DNA from: Ardenticatenales bacterium | Lineage (GTDB): Bacteria; Chloroflexota; Anaerolineae; Promineifilales; UBA4811 | Reading direction: 5' to 3' | Assembly (NCBI GenBank): GCA_030593075.1 | Contig: JAUVHW010000009.1 | Coordinates: forward strand, 1 to 34,035 | Length of the DNA: 34,035 nt | Shown: positions 26,912 through 34,035 of the stretch, in pieces | How positions within the stretch are numbered: the first letter of the stretch is position 1 | Layout of the letters: every line of letters begins with the position of its first letter | Notes under the pieces: generated by a model | Told to the model about the DNA's origin: nothing | What the model saw: only the letters and a program-made list of their open reading frames with translations | Database searches by the model: none | Program-made: the position numbers and the translations under genes

Positions 26912-28339
26912 ATGGCATTTGACATAAAAGCGGACCTGGCCCGGGAGATTGAGGAAAAGACGGGACAGAACGCCTTTCTGTGCTACCAGTGCGTCCGCTG
27001 CACCAGCGGCTGTCCCCTCACTGACTTTTTCGACTATACGCCCAACCAGATCATGAGGTTGGTGCAGATCGGAGATGAGGAAGCGGCCCTAAACTCCAAG
27101 ACCCCCTGGCTCTGCGCGGCTTGCCTCACCTGCACCACTCGCTGCCCTCAGGCTCTGGACATTGCCCGCATCATGGAGACCCTGACTCAAATTGCCCTGG
27201 AGCGGGGGACCAAGCCGAAGGTTCCTCAGGTGGCGCTCTTTAATAAGGTCTTTCTGACCGACGCCAACATCTTTGGCCGAGTGTACGAGCTGGGCCTCAT
27301 GGGGTCCATGAACCTGCTGACCGCGCTCCAGACCCGGCAGCCCATGGCGCTGTTCGAGGACGTGGACCTGGGTTTGGAGATGTTCAAAAAGTCCAAGATC
27401 GGTCTCCTGCCTGCCTTTTCGCGATCCCGGCCGGCCCAGGTGGAGGACATCCATCCCACGGAGAACCAGGTCGGCTACTACCCAGGCTGTTCTCTGCACT
27501 CCATGGCCAAAGAGTTCGACCACTCCTTCCGGGCGGTCGCCGAGGCACTGGACCTGGAACTGGTGGAGCCTAAGGGTTGGACCTGCTGCGGCGCCAGCCC
27601 GGCGCACCATGTGGATCACTATCTGGGCCTCAAGGTGGCCATGGTGAACCTCGCGCTGATTGAGAAGAGCGGCTTTGACGAGGTCGTTGCACCCTGCGCT
27701 GCCTGCTTCTCTCGATTCCGGACTGCGGCCCACGAGCAGCGGCATGACCCCGAAATCAAGAAGCGGCTGGACCAGGATGTGGGTTACGTCTACCAGGACG
27801 CGGTCAACATTCGCTCCATCTCCGAATGGCTGGTCAACAAGGTGGGTGCGGAGGCTATCAGTGAGAGGGTGAGCCGGCCGCTGGAAGGCCTCAAGGTGGC
27901 CTGCTACTATGGCTGCCTGCTTACCCGGCCGCCGGAAATCACCGGTCATCCCAACCACGAATACCCGATGGACCTGGACGTGGTCTGCGAGGCCTTGGGT
28001 GCCCAGAGCCTGGGCTGGGATGACAAGACCATCTGCTGTGGAGGCAGCCTGGCGGTGCCCGCCAAAGAAGTGATGCTCAGATTGAGCCAGGACATCGTGG
28101 AGCACGCTCAGGCGGCCGGCGCGGACGCCATCATTGTTGCCTGCCCGCTCTGCCACTCCAACCTGGATGGCCGCCAGATGCAGATGGATACGCTGGAGCG
28201 CCAGACGCCCATCCTTTACATAACCCAGCTGATGGCCCTGGCCTTTGGGTTGGGTGAGGAGGCGACCGGCCTTAAGCGGAACCTGGTGGATCCTCGGCCC
28301 ATGCTGCAAGAGAAGGCGCTGCTGCAGACAACGGCATGA
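26912..28339 (+). CDS. HdrC-HdrB fusion, heterodisulfide-reductase-like Fe-S protein
   Basis: The 475-residue fusion has an HdrC part with two [4Fe-4S] motifs (Cys24/27/30/34 and Cys68/71/74/78). A linker leads to an HdrB part with two intact CCG domains. CCG1 uses Cys193, Cys225/226 and Cys262/265; CCG2 uses Cys335, Cys375/376 and Cys411/414. In methanogen HdrB such domains hold the unusual catalytic [4Fe-4S] pair that reduces disulfides. With both intact, an active centre is likely. Placed directly after metV-metF, it is probably the electron-transfer hub between the HdrA/MvhD flavoproteins and methylene-THF reductase. A true heterodisulfide substrate is not expected in this organism. The ATG has GAGGGAG upstream. 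Confidence 0.93.
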   Translation: MAFDIKADLAREIEEKTGQNAFLCYQCVRCTSGCPLTDFFDYTPNQIMRLVQIGDEEAALNSKTPWLCAACLTCTTRCPQALDIARIMETLTQIALERGTKPKVPQVALFNKVFLTDANIFGRVYELGLMGSMNLLTALQTRQPMALFEDVDLGLEMFKKSKIGLLPAFSRSRPAQVEDIHPTENQVGYYPGCSLHSMAKEFDHSFRAVAEALDLELVEPKGWTCCGASPAHHVDHYLGLKVAMVNLALIEKSGFDEVVAPCAACFSRFRTAAHEQRHDPEIKKRLDQDVGYVYQDAVNIRSISEWLVNKVGAEAISERVSRPLEGLKVACYYGCLLTRPPEITGHPNHEYPMDLDVVCEALGAQSLGWDDKTICCGGSLAVPAKEVMLRLSQDIVEHAQAAGADAIIVACPLCHSNLDGRQMQMDTLERQTPILYITQLMALAFGLGEEATGLKRNLVDPRPMLQEKALLQTTA

Positions 28340-29112
28340 GAATCCTGATCTTTTCGGATCTCCACGCCAATTGGGAAGCGCTGCTCTGGATGCAGCGGGT
28401 GGAGGAGGAGCCGGATGCTGTGTTCTTCTTAGGCGACGCCGTGGGATATGGCCCTGACCCGGCCGCCTGCATCCAGTGGGTGAGGTCCAATGCCGCGGCC
28501 GCTGTGCAGGGAAACCACGACTATGGGCTGGCAAACAACGTCTGCAGCGGTACCCTCATCGAGATGCACGATCTGGCTCTGGCGACCCACGCGCACTCCT
28601 GGAAGGTGCTGAATAGCGCCGACGTGAGCTATCTGCGCCAGTTGCCTCAGCAGCAAACCCTCTCCCTGGCAGGAACCACCTTCCATCTGGTCCACGGCAC
28701 CCCGCTCGAACCGATGTATGGCCGGGTCGACCTGGTCTCGGCGCGCCAGGACTACCTGCGCGAGATGATCGCCGGGATCGAGGCTGATGTCATTCTGATG
28801 GGGCACACCCACATCCCCGCCATTCGCCAGGTTGATGGGGCGGTGCTGGTCAACCCAGGTAGCTTGGGCCAGCCGCGGTACGGAGTGCCGGACCCCACCT
28901 ATGCCATCTGGGAAGATGGAGAGACTCGAATCCGGCACCTGCACGTCTCCCACGACCGCACTATTCAGAAGCTCGGTCTGCTTTCGCTTGAGGCAGAGGT
29001 AGTTCGGCGATTGCAGCAGATCCTGATGACGGGCCAGGTCGTGTTGCCGGAAGGCACTACGGCCCAGGAGCTGCGACGCATGCATGAACTGGAACACGGC
29101 GCCTATTGGTAG
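28336..29112 (+). CDS. Calcineurin-like metallophosphoesterase (YfcE/MJ0936 type)
   Basis: The 258-residue protein has all dinuclear-metal motifs: Asp8 and His10 (FSDLHAN), Asp34 (GDAVGYG), Asn60 and His61 (GNHDYG), then VHGTP and GHTHIP. The family hydrolyses phosphodiesters or phosphomonoesters. The substrate cannot be told. A C-terminal segment beyond about 205, rich in Leu and Glu, is extra to the core fold. The ATG overlaps the stop of the hdrCB gene by four bases, so it belongs to the same transcript. A role in removing a nucleotide signal or damaged cofactor is conceivable but not supported directly. Confidence 0.9.
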   Translation: MRILIFSDLHANWEALLWMQRVEEEPDAVFFLGDAVGYGPDPAACIQWVRSNAAAAVQGNHDYGLANNVCSGTLIEMHDLALATHAHSWKVLNSADVSYLRQLPQQQTLSLAGTTFHLVHGTPLEPMYGRVDLVSARQDYLREMIAGIEADVILMGHTHIPAIRQVDGAVLVNPGSLGQPRYGVPDPTYAIWEDGETRIRHLHVSHDRTIQKLGLLSLEAEVVRRLQQILMTGQVVLPEGTTAQELRRMHELEHGAYW

Positions 29113-29124
29113 ATCCCGCGAGTT

Positions 29125-29151
29125 GCCGGCGCACCAACCCTACCCGCCGGC
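29125..29151 (+). other. GC-rich hairpin before the CBS-ACT gene
   Basis: GCCGGCG (29125-29131) and CGCCGGC (29145-29151) form a perfect 7-bp stem with a 13-base loop. No T-run follows, so it is not a classical intrinsic terminator. It may mark an RNA processing or attenuation point between the hdrCB-phosphoesterase genes and the CBS-ACT/aldolase-Fae genes. Confidence 0.4.
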
Positions 29152-29175
29152 GACAGATGACAAGGAGGCACTGAC

Positions 29176-29835
29176 ATGTTGGTCAAAGACCTGATGACTC
29201 CCAGCCCCCTCCACATTGCCCCGCACAGATCGGTCGCTGACGCCGAGGAGATGATGAGAGAGCATGGCGTTCGCCACCTGCCTGTCCTTGATGACGACGG
29301 ACAGCTGCTGGGTCTGGTGACCCGTTCGTCTCTGGGCAGGGCGCTTCCTGGGATGGGCACCGGCCTCACCCGGTTCGAGTTCAGCTACCTCACTTCTTCC
29401 ACCAGCGTGAGCGAGGTGATGGTCAAGGAACCGGCCGTGATCTCGGAAGATGAGGCGGTGGAAGAAGCCGCCCGGGTGATGAACACTCGCCGGATTAGCA
29501 GCCTGCTGGTGATGCGCGACGAGGAGCTGGTGGGCATCATCACCGACACAGACCTGTTTGAGGGGTTGCTGGAACTACTGGGCGCCCGCCGGCCGGGCGT
29601 GCGCCTAACCGTCCACTTTCCAGACCGCTCCGGCGAGCTGGCCAGGATCACCAAGGCGGTTGCCGAGCCAGGGGGCTACATCTCGGCCGTGGGCGGCTGG
29701 TACCTTGAAGAAGGCTACGGCGCCTTCTTCAAGATAGAGAATCTCGCCCCGGAGGAGGTGGTCGAGCTGGTGGAGGAGCTGCCCGACATCACCGTTGCCG
29801 ACATCCGGGGTGAGCTGGTGGAGCGCGAAGAGTAA
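29176..29835 (+). CDS. CBS-CBS-ACT domain protein
   Basis: The 219-residue protein has two CBS motifs (VKDLMTPSPLHIAPHRSV at the N terminus and VSEVMVKEPAVISEDEAV at about 78-95). A C-terminal ACT domain starts at about 142 (VRLTVHFPDRSGELARI). CBS pairs usually bind adenine nucleotides or AdoMet, and ACT domains bind amino acids or similar small ligands, so the protein is probably a sensor of energy or metabolite state. There is no catalytic or DNA-binding domain. A strong AAGGAGG precedes the ATG. It stands between the phosphoesterase and the aldolase-Fae genes, 36 bases before the latter, and may regulate them or a pathway enzyme by direct contact. Confidence 0.9.
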   Translation: MLVKDLMTPSPLHIAPHRSVADAEEMMREHGVRHLPVLDDDGQLLGLVTRSSLGRALPGMGTGLTRFEFSYLTSSTSVSEVMVKEPAVISEDEAVEEAARVMNTRRISSLLVMRDEELVGIITDTDLFEGLLELLGARRPGVRLTVHFPDRSGELARITKAVAEPGGYISAVGGWYLEEGYGAFFKIENLAPEEVVELVEELPDITVADIRGELVEREE

Positions 29836-29871
29836 CCGCACCCGTCGAGCGTACTGAAGGAGGCGAACTGC

Positions 29872-31305
29872 ATGCCTGTCAAGGTTCCGTGGATGGAGGG
29901 GGTCTACCCGGCCCTGGTGACTCCTTTTGTGTCCCGCACCGAGGAGCTGGATGAAGATGCGTACCGCAACCTGATCCGCCACTGTCTGCCCCACGTCGAT
30001 GGGCTGGTGACCAGCGGCACCACTGGCGAGTTCAGCTATCTGAGCCGCGATGAGCAGAAACGCTTGGTAGAGATCGCCGTCGAGGGGGCGGGGGGAAAAC
30101 CGGTCATTGCCGGCTGCGGTGCGCCCGGTACGGCACAGGCCATTGCCTTGGCTCAGGACGCCAGAGCGGCCGGCGCTACCGCGGTCCTCGTCGTCACTCC
30201 CTACTTTATGCACCCCTCCGACAAGGGTGTCTATCAGCACTACCACGACATTGCTGCTTCTGTAGACCTGCCGCTCATCCTCTACAACATCCCGCAGGTA
30301 GTGGATCGCTATCTGCCCCGGCCGGTGGTCGAGGACCTGGCCGATCTGCCCAACGTGGTCGGGATCAAGGACTCCTCGGGCAACCTGACCTACACCATGG
30401 AGCTGCTAGAGTACGTGGGTGAGCGCATAGATGTCTTTGTCGGTCACGACGAGGTGGTGCTGCCCGCGTTGGCCGGTGGTGTGAGCGGCATGATCTTGGC
30501 CAGCGCTCAGGTCTACCCCGAGGTGTGGCAGGCCGTGCTTCAGTTTGTGGCCGAGGGGAACCTGCCGGCCGCCCGGGCTGCCCAGCGAGAGGTGCAGAAG
30601 CTCTCCCGCATCTTCTGTCGCCACGGCGGCGGGGTAGCGGTCAAGGCGGCGCTCAAGATGATGGGACTCAAGATGGGACCCCCGCGCAAGCCGCTCAAGC
30701 CGGCCGGCGGCGCACTGATGCACGAAACGCGGGCCGAAATCCAGCTAGAGCTGGAGAGGTTGGGCAAGATCGAATCGGCCGAGCAAGCCGTCTGCTATCC
30801 CGATGGCGACCTGGCGGACCGTTTCGCCGACCTGGAGATCAGCGCCGCCACCATTGCCGAGGAAGAGCTGCGTACCGGATCCGGCGCGGCGGGCGAGGAG
30901 CTGAACAAGGTGCAGATCGACCTGGTTGCTGGCTCCAGGACCAGTTCACTGGGCGATGCCTATGCACTGCAGCTGACCTATCCATTGCACGGCCGGGAAG
31001 CACTGACCACCATCCTGGAGCCTGCCCTCACAGTCCGGCCGCCCACTCTGATCCTGCCCACCTTGCCTCAAAAGAACCTGCGCCAGGCCAACATGATCTA
31101 CGGCCCGACCCAGCTTGCGGTGGCCCGTGCCATCGCCGACGCTCTTGAAGACGGCACCATCAGCAGGGAGGCGGCCGAGAACGAGGTCATGATTGCCCTC
31201 GCCACTCTGCATCCCAAGGCGATTGACCGTCACCAGCTCTATCACGCCGCCCACCAGGCGGCCGGTCAGGCGGTGCGGCAGGCCTTTCTGCCGCCGGCCG
31301 GGTAG
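29872..31305 (+). CDS. DHDPS/NAL-family aldolase fused to a Fae-like domain (copy 1)
   Basis: The 477-residue protein has two domains. The N-terminal ~290 residues form a pyruvate-type class I aldolase with GTTGE (49-53), Tyr138 (YNIP) and Schiff-base Lys166 (KDSSG). The Arg that binds aspartate semialdehyde in DapA is missing (YNIPQVV), and the second Tyr of the TPYY motif is Phe112, so it is not a lysine-pathway DapA. Residues ~335-477 match formaldehyde-activating enzyme: the strand NKVQIDLVAG, the region RPPTLILPTLP, and MIYGPTQLAVARAIADAL. The catalytic His of Fae, in the family motif AHIDL, is replaced by Gln348 here. The C-terminal end is shorter than in Fae. GAAGGAGG precedes the ATG. 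A homologous fusion follows 11 bases later. Confidence 0.88.
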   Translation: MPVKVPWMEGVYPALVTPFVSRTEELDEDAYRNLIRHCLPHVDGLVTSGTTGEFSYLSRDEQKRLVEIAVEGAGGKPVIAGCGAPGTAQAIALAQDARAAGATAVLVVTPYFMHPSDKGVYQHYHDIAASVDLPLILYNIPQVVDRYLPRPVVEDLADLPNVVGIKDSSGNLTYTMELLEYVGERIDVFVGHDEVVLPALAGGVSGMILASAQVYPEVWQAVLQFVAEGNLPAARAAQREVQKLSRIFCRHGGGVAVKAALKMMGLKMGPPRKPLKPAGGALMHETRAEIQLELERLGKIESAEQAVCYPDGDLADRFADLEISAATIAEEELRTGSGAAGEELNKVQIDLVAGSRTSSLGDAYALQLTYPLHGREALTTILEPALTVRPPTLILPTLPQKNLRQANMIYGPTQLAVARAIADALEDGTISREAAENEVMIALATLHPKAIDRHQLYHAAHQAAGQAVRQAFLPPAG

Positions 31306-31316
31306 GAGGCGCCGCA

Positions 31317-32810
31317 ATGGGATACAAGACCGACTGGTTCAGGGGAATCTTTCCCGCCCTGGTGACCCCCTTCACCTCCGCCGGAGCGCAGACCGGCGGC
31401 AAGATCGACGAATCCGCCTACCGTGAACTCATTCGCTGGGTGCTTCCCCACGTAGACGGTGTGGTGCCGGTGGGGACCACCGGCGAATTTGCCTACATGA
31501 CGGCCGAGGAGCGCCAGCGCGCCATTGAGATCGCCGTAGATGAGGTCGCCGGCCGGGTGCCTGTCGTCGCCGGCACCGGCGCCCAGTCCACCCGGCAGGC
31601 GGTGGAGCTGACCCAGGCCGCTAAGGACGCCGGCGCATCGGCCGCTCTCGTTGTCGCCCCCTACTACCTCAAGCCCAGCTTTAACGAGGTCTACGATCAC
31701 TTTCGCGCGGTAGACCAGGTGGGGCTGCCCATTGTCCTCTACAACCTGCCCCAGTGCGCCGGGACCCACTTCAAGTGGTGGACGGCCGAGGGTATGTTGC
31801 TGGACCTGGATAACGTTATCGGCGTCAAGGACACCTCGGGAGACCTGCCCTTCATGGGGGCACTCTTTGAGAAGGTGTACGGCGAGGTGAGCATCTTTGT
31901 GGGTCACGACGAGGTGGCTCTGGCCGCCTTTGCCTCGGGCGCCGACGGTGCCATCCTCGCCAGCGCCAACCTCATCCCCGATGTCTGGCAGCGGATCTAT
32001 CGGGCGGTGCAGACCGGAGATCTAGAGTCGGCGCGCCGGGATCAACAGCTGGTGCAGAAGCTGGTTCGCATTCTCACCCGCACGGCCGGGCCCCAGGCGG
32101 TCAAGGAAGCCCTCACCGCCATGGGCCTGCCCATGGGCGAGGCCCGCCGCCCCATCATGCGGGGCGGCGGTTTCAAGCGCGAGGACTATGAAGAGCTGCG
32201 CATCCAGCTGGAGACGGCCGGGATTGACAAGATCAAGAAGGATACCGTCACCTATGACCTTGCGGGGAAGCAGGTGGAAACTCAGCTCTTTGCTACTCCC
32301 CAGACGCCGCGCACCATCGGCGGCTGGGAGATGAAGGTGGGCGAGGGGTTCGCCGGGCCGCCCTTCCAGGAACTGGCCCACGTGGACCTGCTGATAGGCC
32401 TCAAGGACGGTCCGGTCGGCCGGGCCATCGAGCGTTCGACGGCCGGCTGGGGCGAGGAGCGGGGTCTGCGCATCATCAGCCAACGGCCGCTGACCCTGCT
32501 GGTTCCCACTGTCAGCCTGCGGACCGCCAAGGGCAAGCGGCTCTTTTACGATGACGCTGCCCGTGGCGTCAATCATGCTGTCGCTCTGAGCGTGGAAGAT
32601 GGCTTCCTACCCGACGCTATCCTGGATGACATTGCGCTCATCGCCAACGTCTTTGTGCACCCCTCCGCCTCCATCGCCCGGCGGGTCTTTGGCAACAACT
32701 ACAAGGCCACCCGCCACGCCATCCGCAAGGCCATTGAAGGCCGGCCGACCGTGGATGAGCTGATCACAGAGAAAGCCTCCGCCCGCCACCCCTTCCGCTA
32801 CGCCCCGTAA
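31317..32810 (+). CDS. DHDPS/NAL-family aldolase fused to a Fae-like domain (copy 2)
   Basis: The 497-residue paralogue has aldolase motifs GTTGE (53-57), APYY (Tyr116/117), Tyr142 (YNLP) and Lys171 (KDTSG). The DapA substrate Arg is again absent (YNLPQCA). The Fae domain spans about 335-497. It keeps the catalytic-type His355 (LAHVDLLIG) and the characteristic C terminus NYKATRHAIRKAI...HPF. The GPxQ signature has become YDDAA (411-415). So this copy has the His but not GPxQ, the reverse of copy 1. Fae joins formaldehyde to a tetrahydropterin. A pyruvate aldolase could make or release formaldehyde through 4-hydroxy-2-oxobutanoate, and the fusion may channel it. TAGGAGG, overlapping the previous stop, serves as ribosome binding site. 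The stop codon lies within a direct repeat. Confidence 0.88.
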   Translation: MGYKTDWFRGIFPALVTPFTSAGAQTGGKIDESAYRELIRWVLPHVDGVVPVGTTGEFAYMTAEERQRAIEIAVDEVAGRVPVVAGTGAQSTRQAVELTQAAKDAGASAALVVAPYYLKPSFNEVYDHFRAVDQVGLPIVLYNLPQCAGTHFKWWTAEGMLLDLDNVIGVKDTSGDLPFMGALFEKVYGEVSIFVGHDEVALAAFASGADGAILASANLIPDVWQRIYRAVQTGDLESARRDQQLVQKLVRILTRTAGPQAVKEALTAMGLPMGEARRPIMRGGGFKREDYEELRIQLETAGIDKIKKDTVTYDLAGKQVETQLFATPQTPRTIGGWEMKVGEGFAGPPFQELAHVDLLIGLKDGPVGRAIERSTAGWGEERGLRIISQRPLTLLVPTVSLRTAKGKRLFYDDAARGVNHAVALSVEDGFLPDAILDDIALIANVFVHPSASIARRVFGNNYKATRHAIRKAIEGRPTVDELITEKASARHPFRYAP

Positions 32811-32947
32811 CCACCAACCACGACGCGTAGCATAGCCCCTTGTGGGCGTCTGTAGGAACGGTTTTCAGCCGTGGTCCGTCGCGCCCCGCAACCACCAGCC
32901 GCGACGCGTAGCATAGCCCCTTGTGGGCGCCTGCAGGAACGGTTTTC
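32801..32947. repeat. Two-copy direct repeat (66 bp, offset 81 bp) in the convergent intergenic region
   Basis: Copy A (32801-32866) and copy B (32882-32947) differ at about five positions in 66 bases. Both contain AGCATAGCCCCTTGTGGGC, the core of the tandem array near acsE, followed by GGAACGGTTTTC. Copy A includes the last codons and TAA stop of the upstream aldolase-Fae gene; the matching TAA position in copy B reads CAA. Short dyads (GCCC/GGGC and ACGG/CCGT) are possible. The region separates convergent genes, so it may serve as a two-way transcription end, though no T-runs are seen. Confidence 0.85.
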
Positions 32948-32955
32948 CACCTCGA

Positions 32956-34035
32956 TCACTCCGCCAACATCCCCTCCAACTCTGCAAAGCTGGTGATCGG
33001 CGCCAACGCTTCCAGGAACTCCTTCAGCGACCCGCTCCGCTCGCGCAGCTCCAACACCGCCGGACCGACCGGGTCGTCCCCCGGCGCGCCGGGTTCGTCG
33101 GCGTACGAACCGTGAAAGGCGAAATAGGCCTGGTTCAGCTTCCGAATATGGTAGCCGTTCTCCCAGAAGAACCGCCGCCGCGCCTCCATGTAGGCTTCCG
33201 CCTCCTCGATTTGACCTTGATCCAGGAGCGCATCCACCCGCACCCGCGTGATCCGCATTTCGCCACCCAAACTAAAGGTAGGCGGATCGGGTTCCGAGGC
33301 TGGCTCCGCCCTCGGCCCAGGAGGCGGCGGAGTCAATTCCGGATAGTAGCGCCGGACGACCTCAGCGCCGACCTCCTTGCCCACGACATTGGCGGCCGTC
33401 TCGTTCATCGTGCGGAGTTCCGCGTCCTGGTCGTAGCGCAAGCCCAACGGCCGCAAGGTGAGGTAGTGATGCGTCCATTCGTGCGCGCCCACCTCGGCGA
33501 TCCAGTTCAGCGAGCTGGATTCCAGCATCATCGCCGGGTAGGCCCCCAGCCCGCCGACGTTCACCACCAGCGAAGAGACGTCCAGCGCTTCATCCACGGC
33601 CGTCTCGATTTCCACCCTTTCCGGGGTTTCGAGCCCATGTTCCAGCGCCACTGAACGGATCGTTTCGATGCGGTCGCGTGGCGAGACCACAAGCATTGCC
33701 GGCAGCGCCGTGAAGTGCAGCTTTACCGGCGGGAAGGTCCGGCCGGTGGCCGCCAGCCCTTCGTCAGCCAACACGACCGCAATCTGCTCCTCCACGATTC
33801 CTTCCGCCAAGGGCTGCAGCGCAGCCAGCCGTCTCCGGGCCTGTTCCAGCTGCCCTTGCAGATCGGCCGCGGCCGCCCTCGGATCGGCGACGGCCGGGTC
33901 GGTGTACACGGTGGCGATCTGCGCCTCCAGGTCCTGGACCTCGCGCAGTCGGTCTATGAAACCCAGCACGGTGGCTTTCTGGTTTGACTGCCTCAGGTAG
34001 CTGTGGGGAGGGGCTAGGCTGTACAGCGCCTTGGC
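32956..34035 (-). CDS. HEWTH-motif metallopeptidase-like protein, 5' end outside the window
   Basis: The reverse-strand frame is open to the window edge, so the start is probably beyond 34035. A GTG at 33969 is the first start-like codon inside. The visible 359 codons include AHEWTHHYL, a zinc-binding HExxH motif, followed about 22 residues later by NETAANVVG, which could supply a third Glu ligand as in gluzincins. Upstream is a charged, probably coiled-coil segment (LEAQIATVY...LQGQLEQARRRLAAL). A Pro-rich linker near the middle (PELTPPPPGPRAEP) precedes a helical C-terminal region. I recognise it as a conserved protein of unknown function seen in Chloroflexota. It is convergent with the main cluster and probably unrelated to it. 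Confidence 0.8.
   Translation of the reverse strand, partial: AKALYSLAPPHSYLRQSNQKATVLGFIDRLREVQDLEAQIATVYTDPAVADPRAAAADLQGQLEQARRRLAALQPLAEGIVEEQIAVVLADEGLAATGRTFPPVKLHFTALPAMLVVSPRDRIETIRSVALEHGLETPERVEIETAVDEALDVSSLVVNVGGLGAYPAMMLESSSLNWIAEVGAHEWTHHYLTLRPLGLRYDQDAELRTMNETAANVVGKEVGAEVVRRYYPELTPPPPGPRAEPASEPDPPTFSLGGEMRITRVRVDALLDQGQIEEAEAYMEARRRFFWENGYHIRKLNQAYFAFHGSYADEPGAPGDDPVGPAVLELRERSGSLKEFLEALAPITSFAELEGMLAE

Noticed and set aside
29125-29151. Rho-independent terminator
   Set aside because: The stem is strong but no T-run follows it, and genes continue on the same strand with good ribosome binding sites.
29872-32810. Annotation of the fusions as dapA (4-hydroxy-tetrahydrodipicolinate synthase)
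   Set aside because: The substrate-binding Arg is missing in both, a Fae domain is attached, and no lysine genes are nearby.
32923-33654. Plus-strand frame of 243 codons opposite the HEWTH gene
   Set aside because: The - strand frame has the metal-binding motifs and continues to the window edge. The + strand frame shows no domain.

Overview
The window reads as about 34 kb of a GC-rich genome from an anaerobic bacterium that fixes or oxidises C1 units by the Wood-Ljungdahl (reductive acetyl-CoA) pathway. Gene content (bacterial acsC, acsV, acsF/cooC, acsE, folD, metV, metF), frequent GTG starts, giant HdrA flavoproteins and a family of short dispersed repeats suggest a Chloroflexota (Anaerolineae-like) organism. 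That placement is inference; no rRNA or marker gene is present. Nearly everything lies on the + strand with short gaps and several 4-base overlaps, so it looks like one or a few long operons. The last gene, on the - strand, is unrelated and converges on the cluster.

Layout. (1) Positions 1-8577 hold the core methyl and carbonyl branch genes: the 3' part of acsC, an NfnA/NfnB-like pair, acsV (corrinoid protein reactivator), acsF/cooC (nickel insertion ATPase), a 30-bp tandem repeat array, acsE (methyl-THF:CFeSP methyltransferase), and a folD with an extra Cys-rich insertion. (2) Positions 8676-24536 hold three HdrA-MvhD modules. The first is a two-lobed HdrA with a Cys-type MvhD. The second and third are HdrA proteins of about 1500 residues with a complete GltD/NfnB-type NADPH:flavin domain inserted. 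Each is followed by an MvhD whose reading frame contains an in-frame UGA, read here as selenocysteine, followed by a matching SECIS-like hairpin. A histidine kinase with a CRP-like sensor domain and a double-receiver protein sit between modules 2 and 3. (3) Positions 24536-28339 hold a GNAT acetyltransferase, metV, metF and an HdrC-HdrB fusion, i.e. the methylene-THF reductase and its electron-transfer partner. (4) Positions 28336-32810 hold a metallophosphoesterase, a CBS-CBS-ACT protein and two tandem genes encoding a DHDPS/NAL-family aldolase fused to a formaldehyde-activating enzyme (Fae) domain. (5) Positions 32801-34035 hold a two-copy direct repeat and a partial metallopeptidase-like gene.

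How it may work together. FolD, MetVF and AcsE carry the methyl group from methylene-THF to the corrinoid protein that AcsC belongs to, with AcsV and AcsF as maintenance factors. The Nfn pair, the NADPH-linked HdrA modules, MvhD and HdrCB form an extended flavin/Fe-S network that could balance NADPH, ferredoxin and the low-potential electrons of methylene-THF reduction. The aldolase-Fae fusions may be a side entrance that makes or takes formaldehyde, next to the folate C1 pool. The most novel points are the aldolase-Fae fusions with complementary losses of Fae motifs, the selenocysteine MvhD pair tied to HdrA-GltD fusions, and the Cys-rich insertion in FolD.
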